A stretch of 36,298 bases of DNA from Alphaproteobacteria bacterium. Lineage in GTDB: Bacteria; Pseudomonadota; Alphaproteobacteria; Rhodospirillales; Magnetovibrionaceae. Location: positions 1-36,298 of the forward strand of contig JADGBG010000018.1 in the NCBI GenBank assembly GCA_015231605.1, given 5' to 3'. Below, piece by piece: positions 1 through 6,522 of this stretch. The position numbers were made by a program, and so were the translations under genes. The notes beneath the pieces were generated by a model. It saw nothing but the letters and a program-made list of their open reading frames with translations, was not told where the DNA came from and searched no databases. The first letter of the stretch is position 1, and the number at the start of each line of letters is the position of its first letter.

Positions 1-578
1 CCGCCATCGACGTCAACGCCGGCTCCGGCGGGGCTGGGGGGCGGGGCGCGGATTTGGCGCTCGCCGTCAACCTGCGCGCCGCCGCCGAGGCCGCGCGCCA
101 GATGCGCCTGCGCAATCTGGCGGGGCTGATCGTCATCGACGTGTTGCCGATGAAGGGCGAAGGCGCGCCCGCGCGCGTCATCGGCGCGTTGAAGGATGCC
201 TTGGCCCGGGATCCGGCGGGCGCGCGGGTGCTGGGCATGACGCGCGGCGGCGTGTTGGAGGTGGTGCGTCCGCGCCGGGACGCGCCGTTGTCGGAAGTGC
301 TGCTGGCGGCCTGTCCGCGTTGCGCCACCGGCCGCGCGCCCGCGCCGTTGACGGCGGGCTTCACGGCGTTGGACCGCGTGTTGGCGGAAGTGTGGGCGAA
401 CCCGTCGCTGGTGCCGTCCCTGGCCGTGCCCGGTCCGGTGGCGGCGGCGTTGAAGAACACCGAGCGCGGCCGGTCCGCCCTGGCGGAAATCGAGGCCAAA
501 CTGGGCCATGCGTTGAACATAACCGTTGACGACGCCCTGGATGCGGACGCGTCCCGCATTGACGACGAGCGAGGATAA
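1..578 (+). CDS. Ribonuclease E/G family protein, C-terminal part (5' end outside window)
   Basis: This is the C-terminal part of an RNase E/G-type endoribonuclease, which cleaves single-stranded AU-rich RNA in rRNA maturation and mRNA decay. The reading frame is open from the first base (codons start at base 3). It begins with AIDVNAG, the counterpart of the TIDVNSG segment of the catalytic domain, followed by NLRAAAEAARQMRLRNLAGLIVIDVLPM, written here only as landmarks: NLxAAxEAARQ, then RLRNLxGLIVID. These match the DNase I-like subdomain that holds the metal-binding aspartates. The protein ends soon after this domain, so it is a short RNase G-like form without the long RNase E scaffold. 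It lies 6 bp upstream of yacG, probably in one operon. The family is clear; whether to name it rne or rng is not. Confidence 0.85.
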   Translation, partial: AIDVNAGSGGAGGRGADLALAVNLRAAAEAARQMRLRNLAGLIVIDVLPMKGEGAPARVIGALKDALARDPAGARVLGMTRGGVLEVVRPRRDAPLSEVLLAACPRCATGRAPAPLTAGFTALDRVLAEVWANPSLVPSLAVPGPVAAALKNTERGRSALAEIEAKLGHALNITVDDALDADASRIDDERG

Positions 579-584
579 AAGGCC

Positions 585-815
585 ATGAGCGAGGACAAGA
601 TCGTCAAGCTGCCGAACCGATCCAAGACCCCGAAAAAGCCCGGCGCGTGCCCGGTCTGCGGCAAGCCGCCGGGCGCGGGCCACAAGCCGTTCTGCTCCAA
701 GCGCTGCGCGGATCTGGATCTGGGGCGATGGCTGGACGGGGGCTACCGCATCCCCACCGCCGAGGTTCCCGGATGGGACGACGACGGCGAAGGAGGCCCC
801 GGGCCAAAAACGTGA
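585..815 (+). CDS. yacG: DNA gyrase inhibitor YacG (zinc finger)
   Basis: The 76-residue protein matches the YacG family. Members bind zinc through four cysteines and inhibit DNA gyrase by binding GyrB. The signature is visible: CPVCGKP near residues 22-28 and FCSKRCADLDLGRWL near residues 36-50, which gives the C-x2-C and C-x3-C ligand pairs. The tail is acidic, as is usual. The ATG at 585 lies 6 bp after the RNase stop, and a GAGGATAAAAGG purine stretch ahead of it can serve as ribosome binding site. RNase G next to yacG and a tRNA is a familiar alphaproteobacterial arrangement and marks this part as host chromosome. Confidence 0.93.
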   Translation: MSEDKIVKLPNRSKTPKKPGACPVCGKPPGAGHKPFCSKRCADLDLGRWLDGGYRIPTAEVPGWDDDGEGGPGPKT

Positions 816-874
816 AAAACCCCGTGGACAGGCCCGCGTTTATCCCCTATAAACCGTGCCGCGCCAACGCATAA

Positions 875-950
875 GCCCAGGTAGCTCAGTTGGTAGAGCA
901 GCGGATTGAAAATCCGCGTGTCGGTGGTTCAAATCCGCCCCTGGGCACCA
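875..950 (+). tRNA. tRNA-Phe (GAA)
   Basis: A complete 76-nt cloverleaf. The acceptor stem pairs GCCCAGG (875-881) with CCTGGGC (941-947 region), and CCA is encoded at 948-950. The D-arm reads AGCTCAGTTGGTAGAGC. The anticodon stem GCGGA/TCCGC (901-905 and 913-917) encloses the loop TTGAAAA, with anticodon GAA at 908-910, which reads UUC and UUU. The T-arm contains GGTTCAAATCC. No base looks damaged, so the prophage downstream has not disrupted it. Confidence 0.97.
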
Positions 951-958
951 TTATTCTC

Positions 959-991
959 AACCCCCTGAGGCCTTTATGGTTTCGGGGGGTT
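959..991 (+). terminator. Hairpin downstream of tRNA-Phe, probable host terminator
   Basis: AACCCCC (959-965) can pair with GGGGGTT (985-991) around a 19-nt loop, 8 bp after the tRNA CCA end. The expected T-run is missing: the next bases are CGCTG. The presumed prophage end begins at about 995, so the insertion may have cut the uridine tract away from the stem. The position and stem are seen; the terminator role is inferred. Confidence 0.5.
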
Positions 992-994
992 CGC

Positions 995-1058
995 TGTTAG
1001 GGACCACATAATATTAGAGTAAGCGGGATATGGCGGGATCTACCGGGATATGGTGGGA
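995..1058 (+). repeat. Presumed left end of prophage with transposase-site-like direct repeats
   Basis: The sequence starts TGTTAGGGACC at 995, consistent with the terminal 5'-TG of Mu-type ends. Two direct repeats of the form CGGGATATGGYGGGA lie at 1024-1038 and 1044-1058. They start 20 bp apart, about two helical turns, and differ only at the Y position. They lie between the host tRNA hairpin and the first prophage gene, where MuA-type transposases bind the end. The exact terminal base is a guess, because the right end needed for comparison is not in the window. Confidence 0.5.
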
Positions 1059-1148
1059 CAGGCCGCAGGAAACCGCCGTTTTTTATCGCCTGGCCGCTCA
1101 TCGCGTGCTGGGCGTTTTGTTTTTGGAGTGAAGGCGCAATTACCGATT

Positions 1149-1394
1149 TCAGCACTTGGAATTATAGTAGCCGCCGTTCAGGGGCGGGACCTTGTCCATG
1201 AGGGCCTTGTGCCTGATAAGGTAGGGCGGCGGATCGCGGCGTGTGACGGGGTTGACGGCGACGAAAGGGCGTGCGTCCACGACGATGGTGACTGGGCCAT
1301 TGAAGACGATCTGCGCGGCCCGGTTGGCCGCATTGTCATTCTGACCGGCGGCCGCCGCCAGGAAGTGGCGGGCCTTGTCTATGGGCATTTTCAT
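1149..1394 (-). CDS. Hypothetical protein downstream of the repressor
   Basis: An 81-residue reading frame that I do not recognise. It follows the repressor gene on the same strand after about 24 bp, so the two are probably co-transcribed leftward. Its codons end mostly in G or C, as in the other genes here, and this supports it over the overlapping frame on the other strand. I chose the ATG at 1394, which has GGGGG about 7 nt upstream; a TTG at 1409 would add five residues. No membrane segment or known motif is visible. By analogy with other Mu-like phages, a leftward gene next to the repressor may act in lysogeny, but nothing in the sequence shows this directly. Confidence 0.55.
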   Translation of the reverse strand: MKMPIDKARHFLAAAAGQNDNAANRAAQIVFNGPVTIVVDARPFVAVNPVTRRDPPPYLIRHKALMDKVPPLNGGYYNSKC

Positions 1395-1417
1395 TACGAG
1401 CACCCCCAAAAAGCATT

Positions 1418-1840
1418 CTACCTTTCAGAGATTATGGCCTCGTAAGTGATTAATATCAATTCAGTTTTTTGTGCAGGCGTGAAGTTAAAACCCTTCTCTA
1501 TCACGAGTTCCTCAACAGCCTGTATGGCGGCCGCCAGGTGTTCCTTGTCGAACGCCTGGGGTTGAATGCGCTCTTTTTGCCCTTCCCCAGAAACCAGCCA
1601 TTCCAGTGAAACGCCGCAGGCCCTGGCAATCTCAGCGAGCGTCACCGCTTTCGGCTCCCGTTCCCCATTTGCATAGTTGAATAGGGTTTGCCGCGTGACC
1701 CCGGTTTTTTTGGCGACATCTGTCGCCCCGCCCGATTCGCGAATTGCTTCATCGATTCGCGCCGCGATTTCGGTCTTTCGACCCGTAACTCCGAAATTGT
1801 CTTCGGAGTTTTCTTCGCGTTTCGGAGTTTTACCAACCAT
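1418..1840 (-). CDS. Prophage repressor, XRE/CI-type helix-turn-helix protein
   Basis: A 140-residue DNA-binding protein, expected to keep the lytic genes silent in the lysogen. Residues 22-86 form an XRE/Cro-type helix-turn-helix: two helices around GGATDVAKKTGVTRQTLFNY, then NGEREPKAVTLAEIARAC, then VSLEWLVSGEG, the usual end of this domain in CI-like proteins. The last 50 residues are helical and polar, probably for oligomerisation; no LexA-type peptidase motif is present, so RecA-driven self-cleavage is unlikely. It faces ner across an AT-rich control region. No Shine-Dalgarno sequence precedes the ATG at 1840, and the mRNA may be nearly leaderless. Repeats of TTCGGAGTTTT lie inside its 5' end. 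Confidence 0.85.
   Translation of the reverse strand: MVGKTPKREENSEDNFGVTGRKTEIAARIDEAIRESGGATDVAKKTGVTRQTLFNYANGEREPKAVTLAEIARACGVSLEWLVSGEGQKERIQPQAFDKEHLAAAIQAVEELVIEKGFNFTPAQKTELILITYEAIISER
1787..1831. promoter_or_regulatory. Cluster of TTCGGAGTT repeats, candidate repressor operators
   Basis: TTCGGAGTTTT occurs at 1802-1812 and 1821-1831, starting 19 bp apart, and its inverted form AACTCCGAA is at 1787-1795. All three lie within the first 55 bp of the repressor reading frame. Three copies in 45 bp, with two-turn spacing and both orientations, look like a cooperative operator. They also encode part of the poorly conserved N-terminus, so a pure coding explanation is possible. Confidence 0.35.
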
Positions 1841-1911
1841 TTGTTTTTAAACAATCATTTCCATTTACGACAACGAACTTCGACAAAAAGAAGTCAGAAA
1901 TTAAATTTTCG

Positions 1912-1940
1912 TTGACCGTGACAACATTTGTTTACATTCT
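1912..1940 (+). promoter_or_regulatory. Candidate early promoter for the ner operon
   Basis: TTGACC at 1912-1917 matches a sigma-70 -35 element, and 17 bp later CATTCT (1935-1940) is a weak -10. The segment lies in the AT-rich interval between the divergent repressor and ner genes, where the early promoter must be. A leftward candidate in the same interval is TTGTCG with 17-bp spacing to TTAAAA, just ahead of the repressor ATG. Confidence 0.4.
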
Positions 1941-1972
1941 TGGTTCAGAACCCAACCAAAATACCCCACAAA

Positions 1973-1992
1973 AAAGCGGCCCCAACCGCTTT
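1973..1992 (+). terminator. Hairpin in the ner leader, attenuator-like
   Basis: AAAGCGG (1973-1979) and CCGCTTT (1986-1992) form a 7-bp stem with a 6-nt loop. It is preceded by a run of A and followed by TTTC only on a short scale. It lies in the presumed 5' leader of the early transcript, 12 bp before the ner start, so it could attenuate early transcription or act as a bidirectional terminator between repressor and ner. Confidence 0.35.
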
Positions 1993-2004
1993 CTAGAGAG
2001 ACCG

Positions 2005-2307
2005 ATGGCAAGACGAATTGACACCCACTGGAGCGACGTAAAGGCGGCCCTTGAAAAGAAGGGATCATGCCTTGCTGAGGTGGCCCGTTCGCTGAGCGTA
2101 ACAGAGGCCGCCGTTCACAAGGTCAAGCGGCGTCCGAACCATCGGATCCAAACCGCCATCGCCGAAGCCCTGAGCATGAAGCCCGAAGCCATTTGGCCGA
2201 CCCGCTATTTCGTCGCCAGCGGCAAGCCGATTCGACCTGTCATCTGGTTGAACCAGAATAGCAGGCGCGCGGCCTCGGCACATGTCAAAAATCGAAAGGC
2301 CGCCTGA
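2005..2307 (+). CDS. ner: Ner/Nlp-family transcriptional regulator
   Basis: A 100-residue protein of the Ner (Nlp, SfsB-like) family. In Mu, Ner binds the repressor/early control region and dampens both promoters during lytic growth. The family pattern is easy to see: THWSDVKAALEKKG at residues 7-20, LAEVARSLSVTEAAVHKVKRR at 23-43 as the helix-turn-helix, and AEALSMKPEAIWPTRY at 53-68, which ends in the diagnostic IWPxRY. The ATG at 2005 is preceded by AGAGAG; the frame stays open upstream to 1912, but that part is control DNA and not Ner-like. The 30 residues after IWPTRY are basic and extend beyond the usual length. Confidence 0.9.
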   Translation: MARRIDTHWSDVKAALEKKGSCLAEVARSLSVTEAAVHKVKRRPNHRIQTAIAEALSMKPEAIWPTRYFVASGKPIRPVIWLNQNSRRAASAHVKNRKAA

Positions 2308-2308
2308 C

Positions 2309-2491
2309 ATGCCCAGCAACGACGAAAAGTCCTTCTTGATCGCCGAATTGGGCGTGTTGGCGAGTGAACTGGAGATTAACCAGATCAACGCCATCGTCAC
2401 CTTCGCCGTCATGTTGCGCCTGGGCGGCGTCACGCCCGCCTTTTTCAGCCAGATCGCCGACGCTCTTGAAGGTCGCGGAGGTGAGCAATGA
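2309..2491 (+). CDS. Small hypothetical early protein
   Basis: A 60-residue protein of unknown function, predicted fully helical, with a central hydrophobic stretch (NAIVTFAVMLRLGG). I prefer the ATG at 2309, just after the ner stop, with GAAAGG upstream; an ATG at 2282 would overlap ner and add nine residues. The region after LNQI, with its LRLGGVTPAFFSQIADAL pattern, resembles the short helical segment of the 3646-3891 product (LSEHQIDAVCAFAELL). The two may be distant paralogues, though this rests on a visual comparison. Its 3' end overlaps the leftward gene 2445-2699 by 47 bp. Confidence 0.6.
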   Translation: MPSNDEKSFLIAELGVLASELEINQINAIVTFAVMLRLGGVTPAFFSQIADALEGRGGEQ

Positions 2492-2699
2492 CGCTTTCGT
2501 GCATCGCCTTGATCCGCCGGTCCTTCGTCTTGTCGTTTTCGAATGAATTGATGAGGTCCGCGACCGTCACGGAATCCTGCGTTTCCAGCAGCTCAATCGC
2601 CCGCGCTCCGGCAGGCGTCTTCCAAAACGTATCGCCAGCCTGGCGAAAGGTCTGCTCCATCCTTGCCGCGATCTTTTCGACTTTGTCATCCATATCCAT
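2445..2699 (-). CDS. Hypothetical protein on the reverse strand within the early operon
   Basis: An 84-residue, charged, helical protein that I do not recognise. Its amino-acid composition and G/C-ending codons are typical of a real gene, while the frame on the opposite strand gives a serine-rich, unlikely product. The start is uncertain: ATGs at 2699 and 2693 follow GGGGT, and the same frame has ATGs at 2732 and 2759. It points against the surrounding early genes, and its end overlaps the gene at 2309-2491. A leftward transcript from here would be antisense to the early mRNA. No clear promoter is visible in front of it. Confidence 0.6.
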   Translation of the reverse strand: MDMDDKVEKIAARMEQTFRQAGDTFWKTPAGARAIELLETQDSVTVADLINSFENDKTKDRRIKAMHESVIAHLRDLQERRRSG

Positions 2700-2816
2700 T
2701 ACCCCGGTTGGTTGTTTTGCGCCATCAACCATAGGGGAACGCGCGCCGTTCGTCATCATGGGAACCCACGCTTCCCGTGAAGGCGGGCGGCGCGCGGCTT
2801 TCGCAGGGAGTCTGTC

Positions 2817-3653
2817 ATGAAGATCGAGCAAATCGCCATCGCCGACATCGAGGTCAAGGACCGTTTGCGCCCCGTTACGCTGGAGGCGGTGAAGGGGTTG
2901 GCGGAGGACATCCGCAATCGCGGTCTTCGCCAGCCCGTGGAAGTCGCGGCCATCGGAGGCGGCCGTTACCGTCTCGTCGCCGGGGCGCACCGGCTTGCCG
3001 CCTGTCAGTCGATCGACATGGAAACGATCCCGGCGTTTGTGGTGGTCGGCACTGAGGCCAATCTGCGGCGTAGTGAAATTCTGGAAAACATCACCCGGAA
3101 CGAACTCAACGTCTTGGAACGCGTGCAATTCCTGGCGGAGCTCAAGCGGCTGTACCAGGAAGAGAACCCCGAAGCCACCAAAGGCGGTGATCGGCGCAGC
3201 GAGGAATTTCAAAGTGCCAACGTTGGCACTTTGAAAGATTGGTACGCCGAAGTGGCCATCCGGTCCGATCGCGCCGTCCGCACCATCAAGCGGGAAGCGT
3301 CGATCGGTTTCCGCCTGGACAAGGAAGCCGTGGATGTGCTGCGCGCCACGGACATCGCGGACAATCAGAAAAAACTCGAGGCTCTGTCCCGCCTGGAGCC
3401 CAAGATGCAGAGGGAAATCGCCTTGACCTTCACCTATCTGCGCCCCCCGCGCTCCGTGGCCCAGGCCGTCAAGGCGATCGAGGGCCGTTCGGAGCCGGAT
3501 GAAACCGACCCGGTCGCGGTGCAGTTTCACAAGCTTCTGGACACCTGGACCCGCAACGACAACGCCAAGGCGCGACGCCAGTTCCTGGATCAGCTGATCG
3601 AGGACGGCGTTCTCGCCGAGGGCTGCATCAAAAAGGGGCGCTGTGATGGCTGA
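2817..3653 (+). CDS. ParB/Spo0J-type N-terminal domain protein
   Basis: A 278-residue protein whose first 110 residues match the ParB N-terminal (ParB/sulfiredoxin-like) domain: IEVKDRLRP, then LAEDIRNRGLRQPVEV, then YRLVAGAHRLAAC (the counterpart of the GERRxRA motif, here GAHRLAA) and ENITRNELNVLERV. True ParB uses this pocket for CTP and centromere spreading. A basic helix-turn-helix-like region follows at about residues 140-190. The ATG at 2817 overlaps no gene and follows GCAGGGAG. Similar proteins occur near the transposase in some Mu-like phages of alphaproteobacteria; the role there is unknown, with DNA binding or regulation the most likely. Residues 131-140 are encoded by a perfect 30-bp palindrome. 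Confidence 0.85.
   Translation: MKIEQIAIADIEVKDRLRPVTLEAVKGLAEDIRNRGLRQPVEVAAIGGGRYRLVAGAHRLAACQSIDMETIPAFVVVGTEANLRRSEILENITRNELNVLERVQFLAELKRLYQEENPEATKGGDRRSEEFQSANVGTLKDWYAEVAIRSDRAVRTIKREASIGFRLDKEAVDVLRATDIADNQKKLEALSRLEPKMQREIALTFTYLRPPRSVAQAVKAIEGRSEPDETDPVAVQFHKLLDTWTRNDNAKARRQFLDQLIEDGVLAEGCIKKGRCDG
3207..3236. repeat. Perfect 30-bp palindrome, codon-aligned within the ParB-like gene
   Basis: The left half reads TTTCAAAGTGCCAAC (3207-3221) and the right half is its exact reverse complement (3222-3236), with no central gap. The palindrome starts on a codon boundary of the ParB-like gene and spans exactly ten codons, FQSANVGTLK. Read on the other strand in the matching phase it gives the same peptide. 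It falls between the ParB-type domain and the helix-turn-helix region. I saw no other copy in the window. Confidence 0.95.
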
Positions 3654-3891
3654 CGTCGCGGACCGGTACAGGGATCGGGTCAGGGCGATCGAGCGCCCAC
3701 ACCCCATCCGCCGCCTTTTGACAGCGATCGATGGTCTGAGCGAACACCAGATCGACGCGGTGTGCGCCTTCGCCGAATTGCTGAACACGGAACACGCCAG
3801 CCCGGCCCTGTCCGATGCGGAATTTGTGCGCACCCGGCTGGGCGCATCGCGCGGACAAACCATCATTTTTCCGGTGAGGGGACGCTCATGA
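3646..3891 (+). CDS. Small hypothetical early protein
   Basis: An 81-residue protein not recognised. It has a basic N-terminus (RYRDRVRAIERPHP), a helical centre (LSEHQIDAVCAFAELLNTEHASPAL) and a basic tail. The ATG at 3646 overlaps the end of the ParB-like gene, and the stop overlaps the next gene by 4 bp (ATGA), so translation is probably coupled. The central helix resembles that of the 60-residue product at 2309-2491. Confidence 0.65.
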   Translation: MADVADRYRDRVRAIERPHPIRRLLTAIDGLSEHQIDAVCAFAELLNTEHASPALSDAEFVRTRLGASRGQTIIFPVRGRS

Positions 3892-4346
3892 TCCGGCGCG
3901 ACGACAAAACCCTCAACCTGTTCGACTGGACGCCGCCCAAGATCGTCAAGCGGTTCGACGATCAGCGGGTTCGGGCGGTCGAACTGCGCGACCTGATCTC
4001 GCGCGGCGTGGCCGAGACGTTGCGCAATTGCGAACTGCCCCGCGCCGAGATCGCCGAGAAGATGAGCTCATGGCTGGGCGAGGACGTGTCCGCCAACATG
4101 CTGGATCAGTACGCCAGCCCGGCCAAGGACGAGCACGTCATCCCGCTGCACCGCGCCCTGGCGCTGATCCATGTGACCGGCGACGACGTGCGGCTGTTGC
4201 AGCTGATGGCGGAAATGTTCGCCCACGCGGTCATCGAGAGCCGGTACGTCCACGCCGTCCATGAGGCCATCCTCACCGAACAGATGGAGACCCTGGCGCG
4301 CGAGCGCAAGCATCACCGCAAGGGCTGGAAAGGGAGCGTGTCATGA
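3888..4346 (+). CDS. Hypothetical protein upstream of the transposase, possible HTH
   Basis: A 152-residue, mostly helical protein. Residues 30-85 (ELRDLISRGVAETLRN, then AEIAEKMSSWLGEDVSANMLDQYAS, then VIPLHRALALIHVTG) have the spacing of a helix-turn-helix of the regulator type, where a sequence-reading helix is followed by a dimer or packing segment. Proteins of this kind lie directly before the transposase gene in Mu-like phages of related bacteria; their role is not established. Both ends overlap neighbouring genes by 4 bp (ATGA), so it is part of a tightly coupled early operon. Confidence 0.7.
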   Translation: MIRRDDKTLNLFDWTPPKIVKRFDDQRVRAVELRDLISRGVAETLRNCELPRAEIAEKMSSWLGEDVSANMLDQYASPAKDEHVIPLHRALALIHVTGDDVRLLQLMAEMFAHAVIESRYVHAVHEAILTEQMETLARERKHHRKGWKGSVS

Positions 4347-6487
4347 AGGATTGGTTCAACGCCGCCGAGTTGTCCGCCATGGCGCTGCCGGGGCTTCCGG
4401 GTACCGAACGCGGGATCCTTGACCGAGCTGAGCGCGAAGGCTGGCACACCCGCAAGAATATGGCCGGCGGCGCCCTGGCGCGCAAACGGTCCGGGCGCGG
4501 CGGCGGTGTCGAGTTCCACTACACGGTCCTGCCAACCAAGGCGCAGGCCAAGATCGCGGCGGAACTGGCCCCGGTGAAGGCCGACCTGGCCGCCGAAAAG
4601 TCCCAGTTCGCGTCCGAAGAAATGTGGGCGTTCTTCGATCGGCTCCCCGACACGCGCAAGGCCAAGGCGAAGCACTGCCTGGCCGTGATCGAAGAGGTCA
4701 ACGCGCTGTATCGCGGCGGGATGCCGAAGAACCTGGCGGTGCATGTCGCCGCCAAGCGCAACGGGATCAAATCTGAACAGACGATCTGGAACTGGTACAA
4801 CAAGATCGCAGGCGTGCCGCGCGCCGACTGGCTGCCGGCGCTCGCCCCGCGCAACACGGGGCGCACCGCGACGGTGGAATGCTCGCCTGAGGCCTGGGAC
4901 TTCATCAAGTCCGACTACCTACGCGCCGCGCGCCCAACGTTCGAGAGCTGCTATCGCCGCCTGGGCCATGCCGCCGAGGCCCACGGTTGGACGGTCCCGT
5001 CGATCGCCACGCTCAAGCGCCGGATCGAGCGCGAGGTTTCCAGGCCGGTGATCGTCCTGGCGCGCGACGGCATCGACGCGCTCAAGGCCATGTTCCCAGC
5101 CCAGGAACGCGACCGATCGATCTTTCATGCTCTGGAAGCGGTCAACGCCGACGGTCACAAGTGGGACGTCATGGTGCAATGGCCCGACGAGGACAAGCCC
5201 ATGCGCCCGATGATGGTGGCGATCCAGGATTTGTACTCGGGCAAGATCCTGGCCTGGCGCATCGACAAGTCCGAAAACAAGGAGGCCGTGCGCCTGGCGA
5301 TCGGCGACGTGGTCGAAACCTATGGCATTCCCGAGCACATCTGGCTGGATAACGGCCGCGCCTTCGCCTCCAAGTGGCTCACCGGCGGCATCGAGAACCG
5401 CTTCCGCTTCAAGATCAAGGAAGAGGAACCGGTCGGCATCCTCACCCAGCTGGGCGTCGAGGTGCATTGGACGCTGCCTTACAGCGGCCAGTCAAAGCCC
5501 ATTGAGCGGGCCTTTAGAGACCTGTGCGACAACGTCGCCAAGCATCCGGCCTTTGAAGGCGCTTACACAGGCAATTCGCCCATGAACAAGCCTGAAGATT
5601 ACGGGTCGCGCGCCGTGCCGATCGAGGACTTCATCCGCGTGGTCGACGAAGGCATCCGCGAACACAACCAGCGTCCCGGCCGCCGCGCCGCCGTATGCCG
5701 TGGGCGGTCCTTCGAGGAAACCTTCAACGCCTCATACGCCCAGGCTCCGATCAAGAAGGCCTCCGACGAACAGCGCCGCTTGTGGCTGCTGGCCGCCGAG
5801 GGTGTCACCGCCGCCAGCCGCGACGGGGCGCTCAAGCTCATGGGCAACCGGTATTGGGGCGATTTCCTGCATGGCCACATGGGCCAGAAACTGGTGGTCC
5901 GCTTCGATCCCGACAACCTGCACAGCGGCCTGCACGTCTACCGGCTGGATGGTTCTTATCTCGGCTGGGCGGATGCGATCGAAAAGGTTGGCTTCAACAG
6001 CGTCAGCGACGGCCGCGAACAGGCCCGCGATCGCGGCAAGTTCATGAAGGCAACGGCGGATCTGCGCGATCTTCACGTCAAGCTCACCGGCGAAGAGATC
6101 GCCGCGCACCTGCCCACGCCGCCGGCGCTTCCCGTGATGGAAAGCAAGGTGGTGCGCATGGCCGCCCCCGCTGGCTCCGATCCGCTGATGAAGCGTCCCG
6201 CCGCACCGCAGCCAGCAGGCCTCAGCGCCGAGGAAGAAGCGGAAGCCGATCGCATTCTGGCGGCCATGTCCGGCGCTGAAACCGAGGGGGCCGAGGTTGT
6301 GCGTCTGCAGGTGGTGCAGAACGGCCGGCCCAATTTTGAAACCGATGAGGAATTCGCGCGCTGGGTGTTCGACAACCCGGCCCTTGCGGATGAGGCGGAC
6401 CGCGCCCGGGTTGGCGAACTGATGAGCGACCCGTCGTTCCGTCTGTTGATGGGCCATGCGGCCCAAGAAAAAAGCCGCCGCGCCTGA
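4343..6487 (+). CDS. A: MuA-type DDE transposase
   Basis: A 714-residue transposase that joins phage ends to target DNA for integration and replicative transposition. The N-terminal part (about residues 1-60) is the Mu DNA-binding/winged-helix region: WFNAAELSAMALPGLPGTERGI. Residues 90-230 correspond to the end-binding domains. The RNase H-like catalytic core shows the DDE triad: D270 in VNADGHKWD, D336 in IWLDNGRAFAS and E388 in SKPIERAFRDLC. This is nearly the same spacing as in MuA (D269, D336, E392). The beta-barrel domain follows, and the C-terminal tail is where MuA contacts MuB. The length is close to that of MuA (663) with a longer tail. It starts within the previous gene's stop and precedes the B gene. 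Confidence 0.97.
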   Translation: MKDWFNAAELSAMALPGLPGTERGILDRAEREGWHTRKNMAGGALARKRSGRGGGVEFHYTVLPTKAQAKIAAELAPVKADLAAEKSQFASEEMWAFFDRLPDTRKAKAKHCLAVIEEVNALYRGGMPKNLAVHVAAKRNGIKSEQTIWNWYNKIAGVPRADWLPALAPRNTGRTATVECSPEAWDFIKSDYLRAARPTFESCYRRLGHAAEAHGWTVPSIATLKRRIEREVSRPVIVLARDGIDALKAMFPAQERDRSIFHALEAVNADGHKWDVMVQWPDEDKPMRPMMVAIQDLYSGKILAWRIDKSENKEAVRLAIGDVVETYGIPEHIWLDNGRAFASKWLTGGIENRFRFKIKEEEPVGILTQLGVEVHWTLPYSGQSKPIERAFRDLCDNVAKHPAFEGAYTGNSPMNKPEDYGSRAVPIEDFIRVVDEGIREHNQRPGRRAAVCRGRSFEETFNASYAQAPIKKASDEQRRLWLLAAEGVTAASRDGALKLMGNRYWGDFLHGHMGQKLVVRFDPDNLHSGLHVYRLDGSYLGWADAIEKVGFNSVSDGREQARDRGKFMKATADLRDLHVKLTGEEIAAHLPTPPALPVMESKVVRMAAPAGSDPLMKRPAAPQPAGLSAEEEAEADRILAAMSGAETEGAEVVRLQVVQNGRPNFETDEEFARWVFDNPALADEADRARVGELMSDPSFRLLMGHAAQEKSRRA

Positions 6488-6522
6488 TCCGCGCGACGAC
6501 TTGGTAGTCAAAAGGATAGACC

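Noticed and set aside
875-1000. tRNA-Phe as an attachment site for a tyrosine-recombinase element
   Set aside because: No tyrosine or serine integrase is seen, the tRNA is complete with CCA, and the element carries a MuA transposase. Proximity of the tRNA is probably incidental.
1050-1445. Forward frame at the prophage left end
   Set aside because: It begins in the end repeats and opposes the repressor operon; the reverse frame 1149-1394 has better codon statistics.
2488-2820. Forward frame opposite the gene at 2445-2699
   Set aside because: It is Ser-rich and lacks family or codon support, while the reverse frame has normal protein composition.
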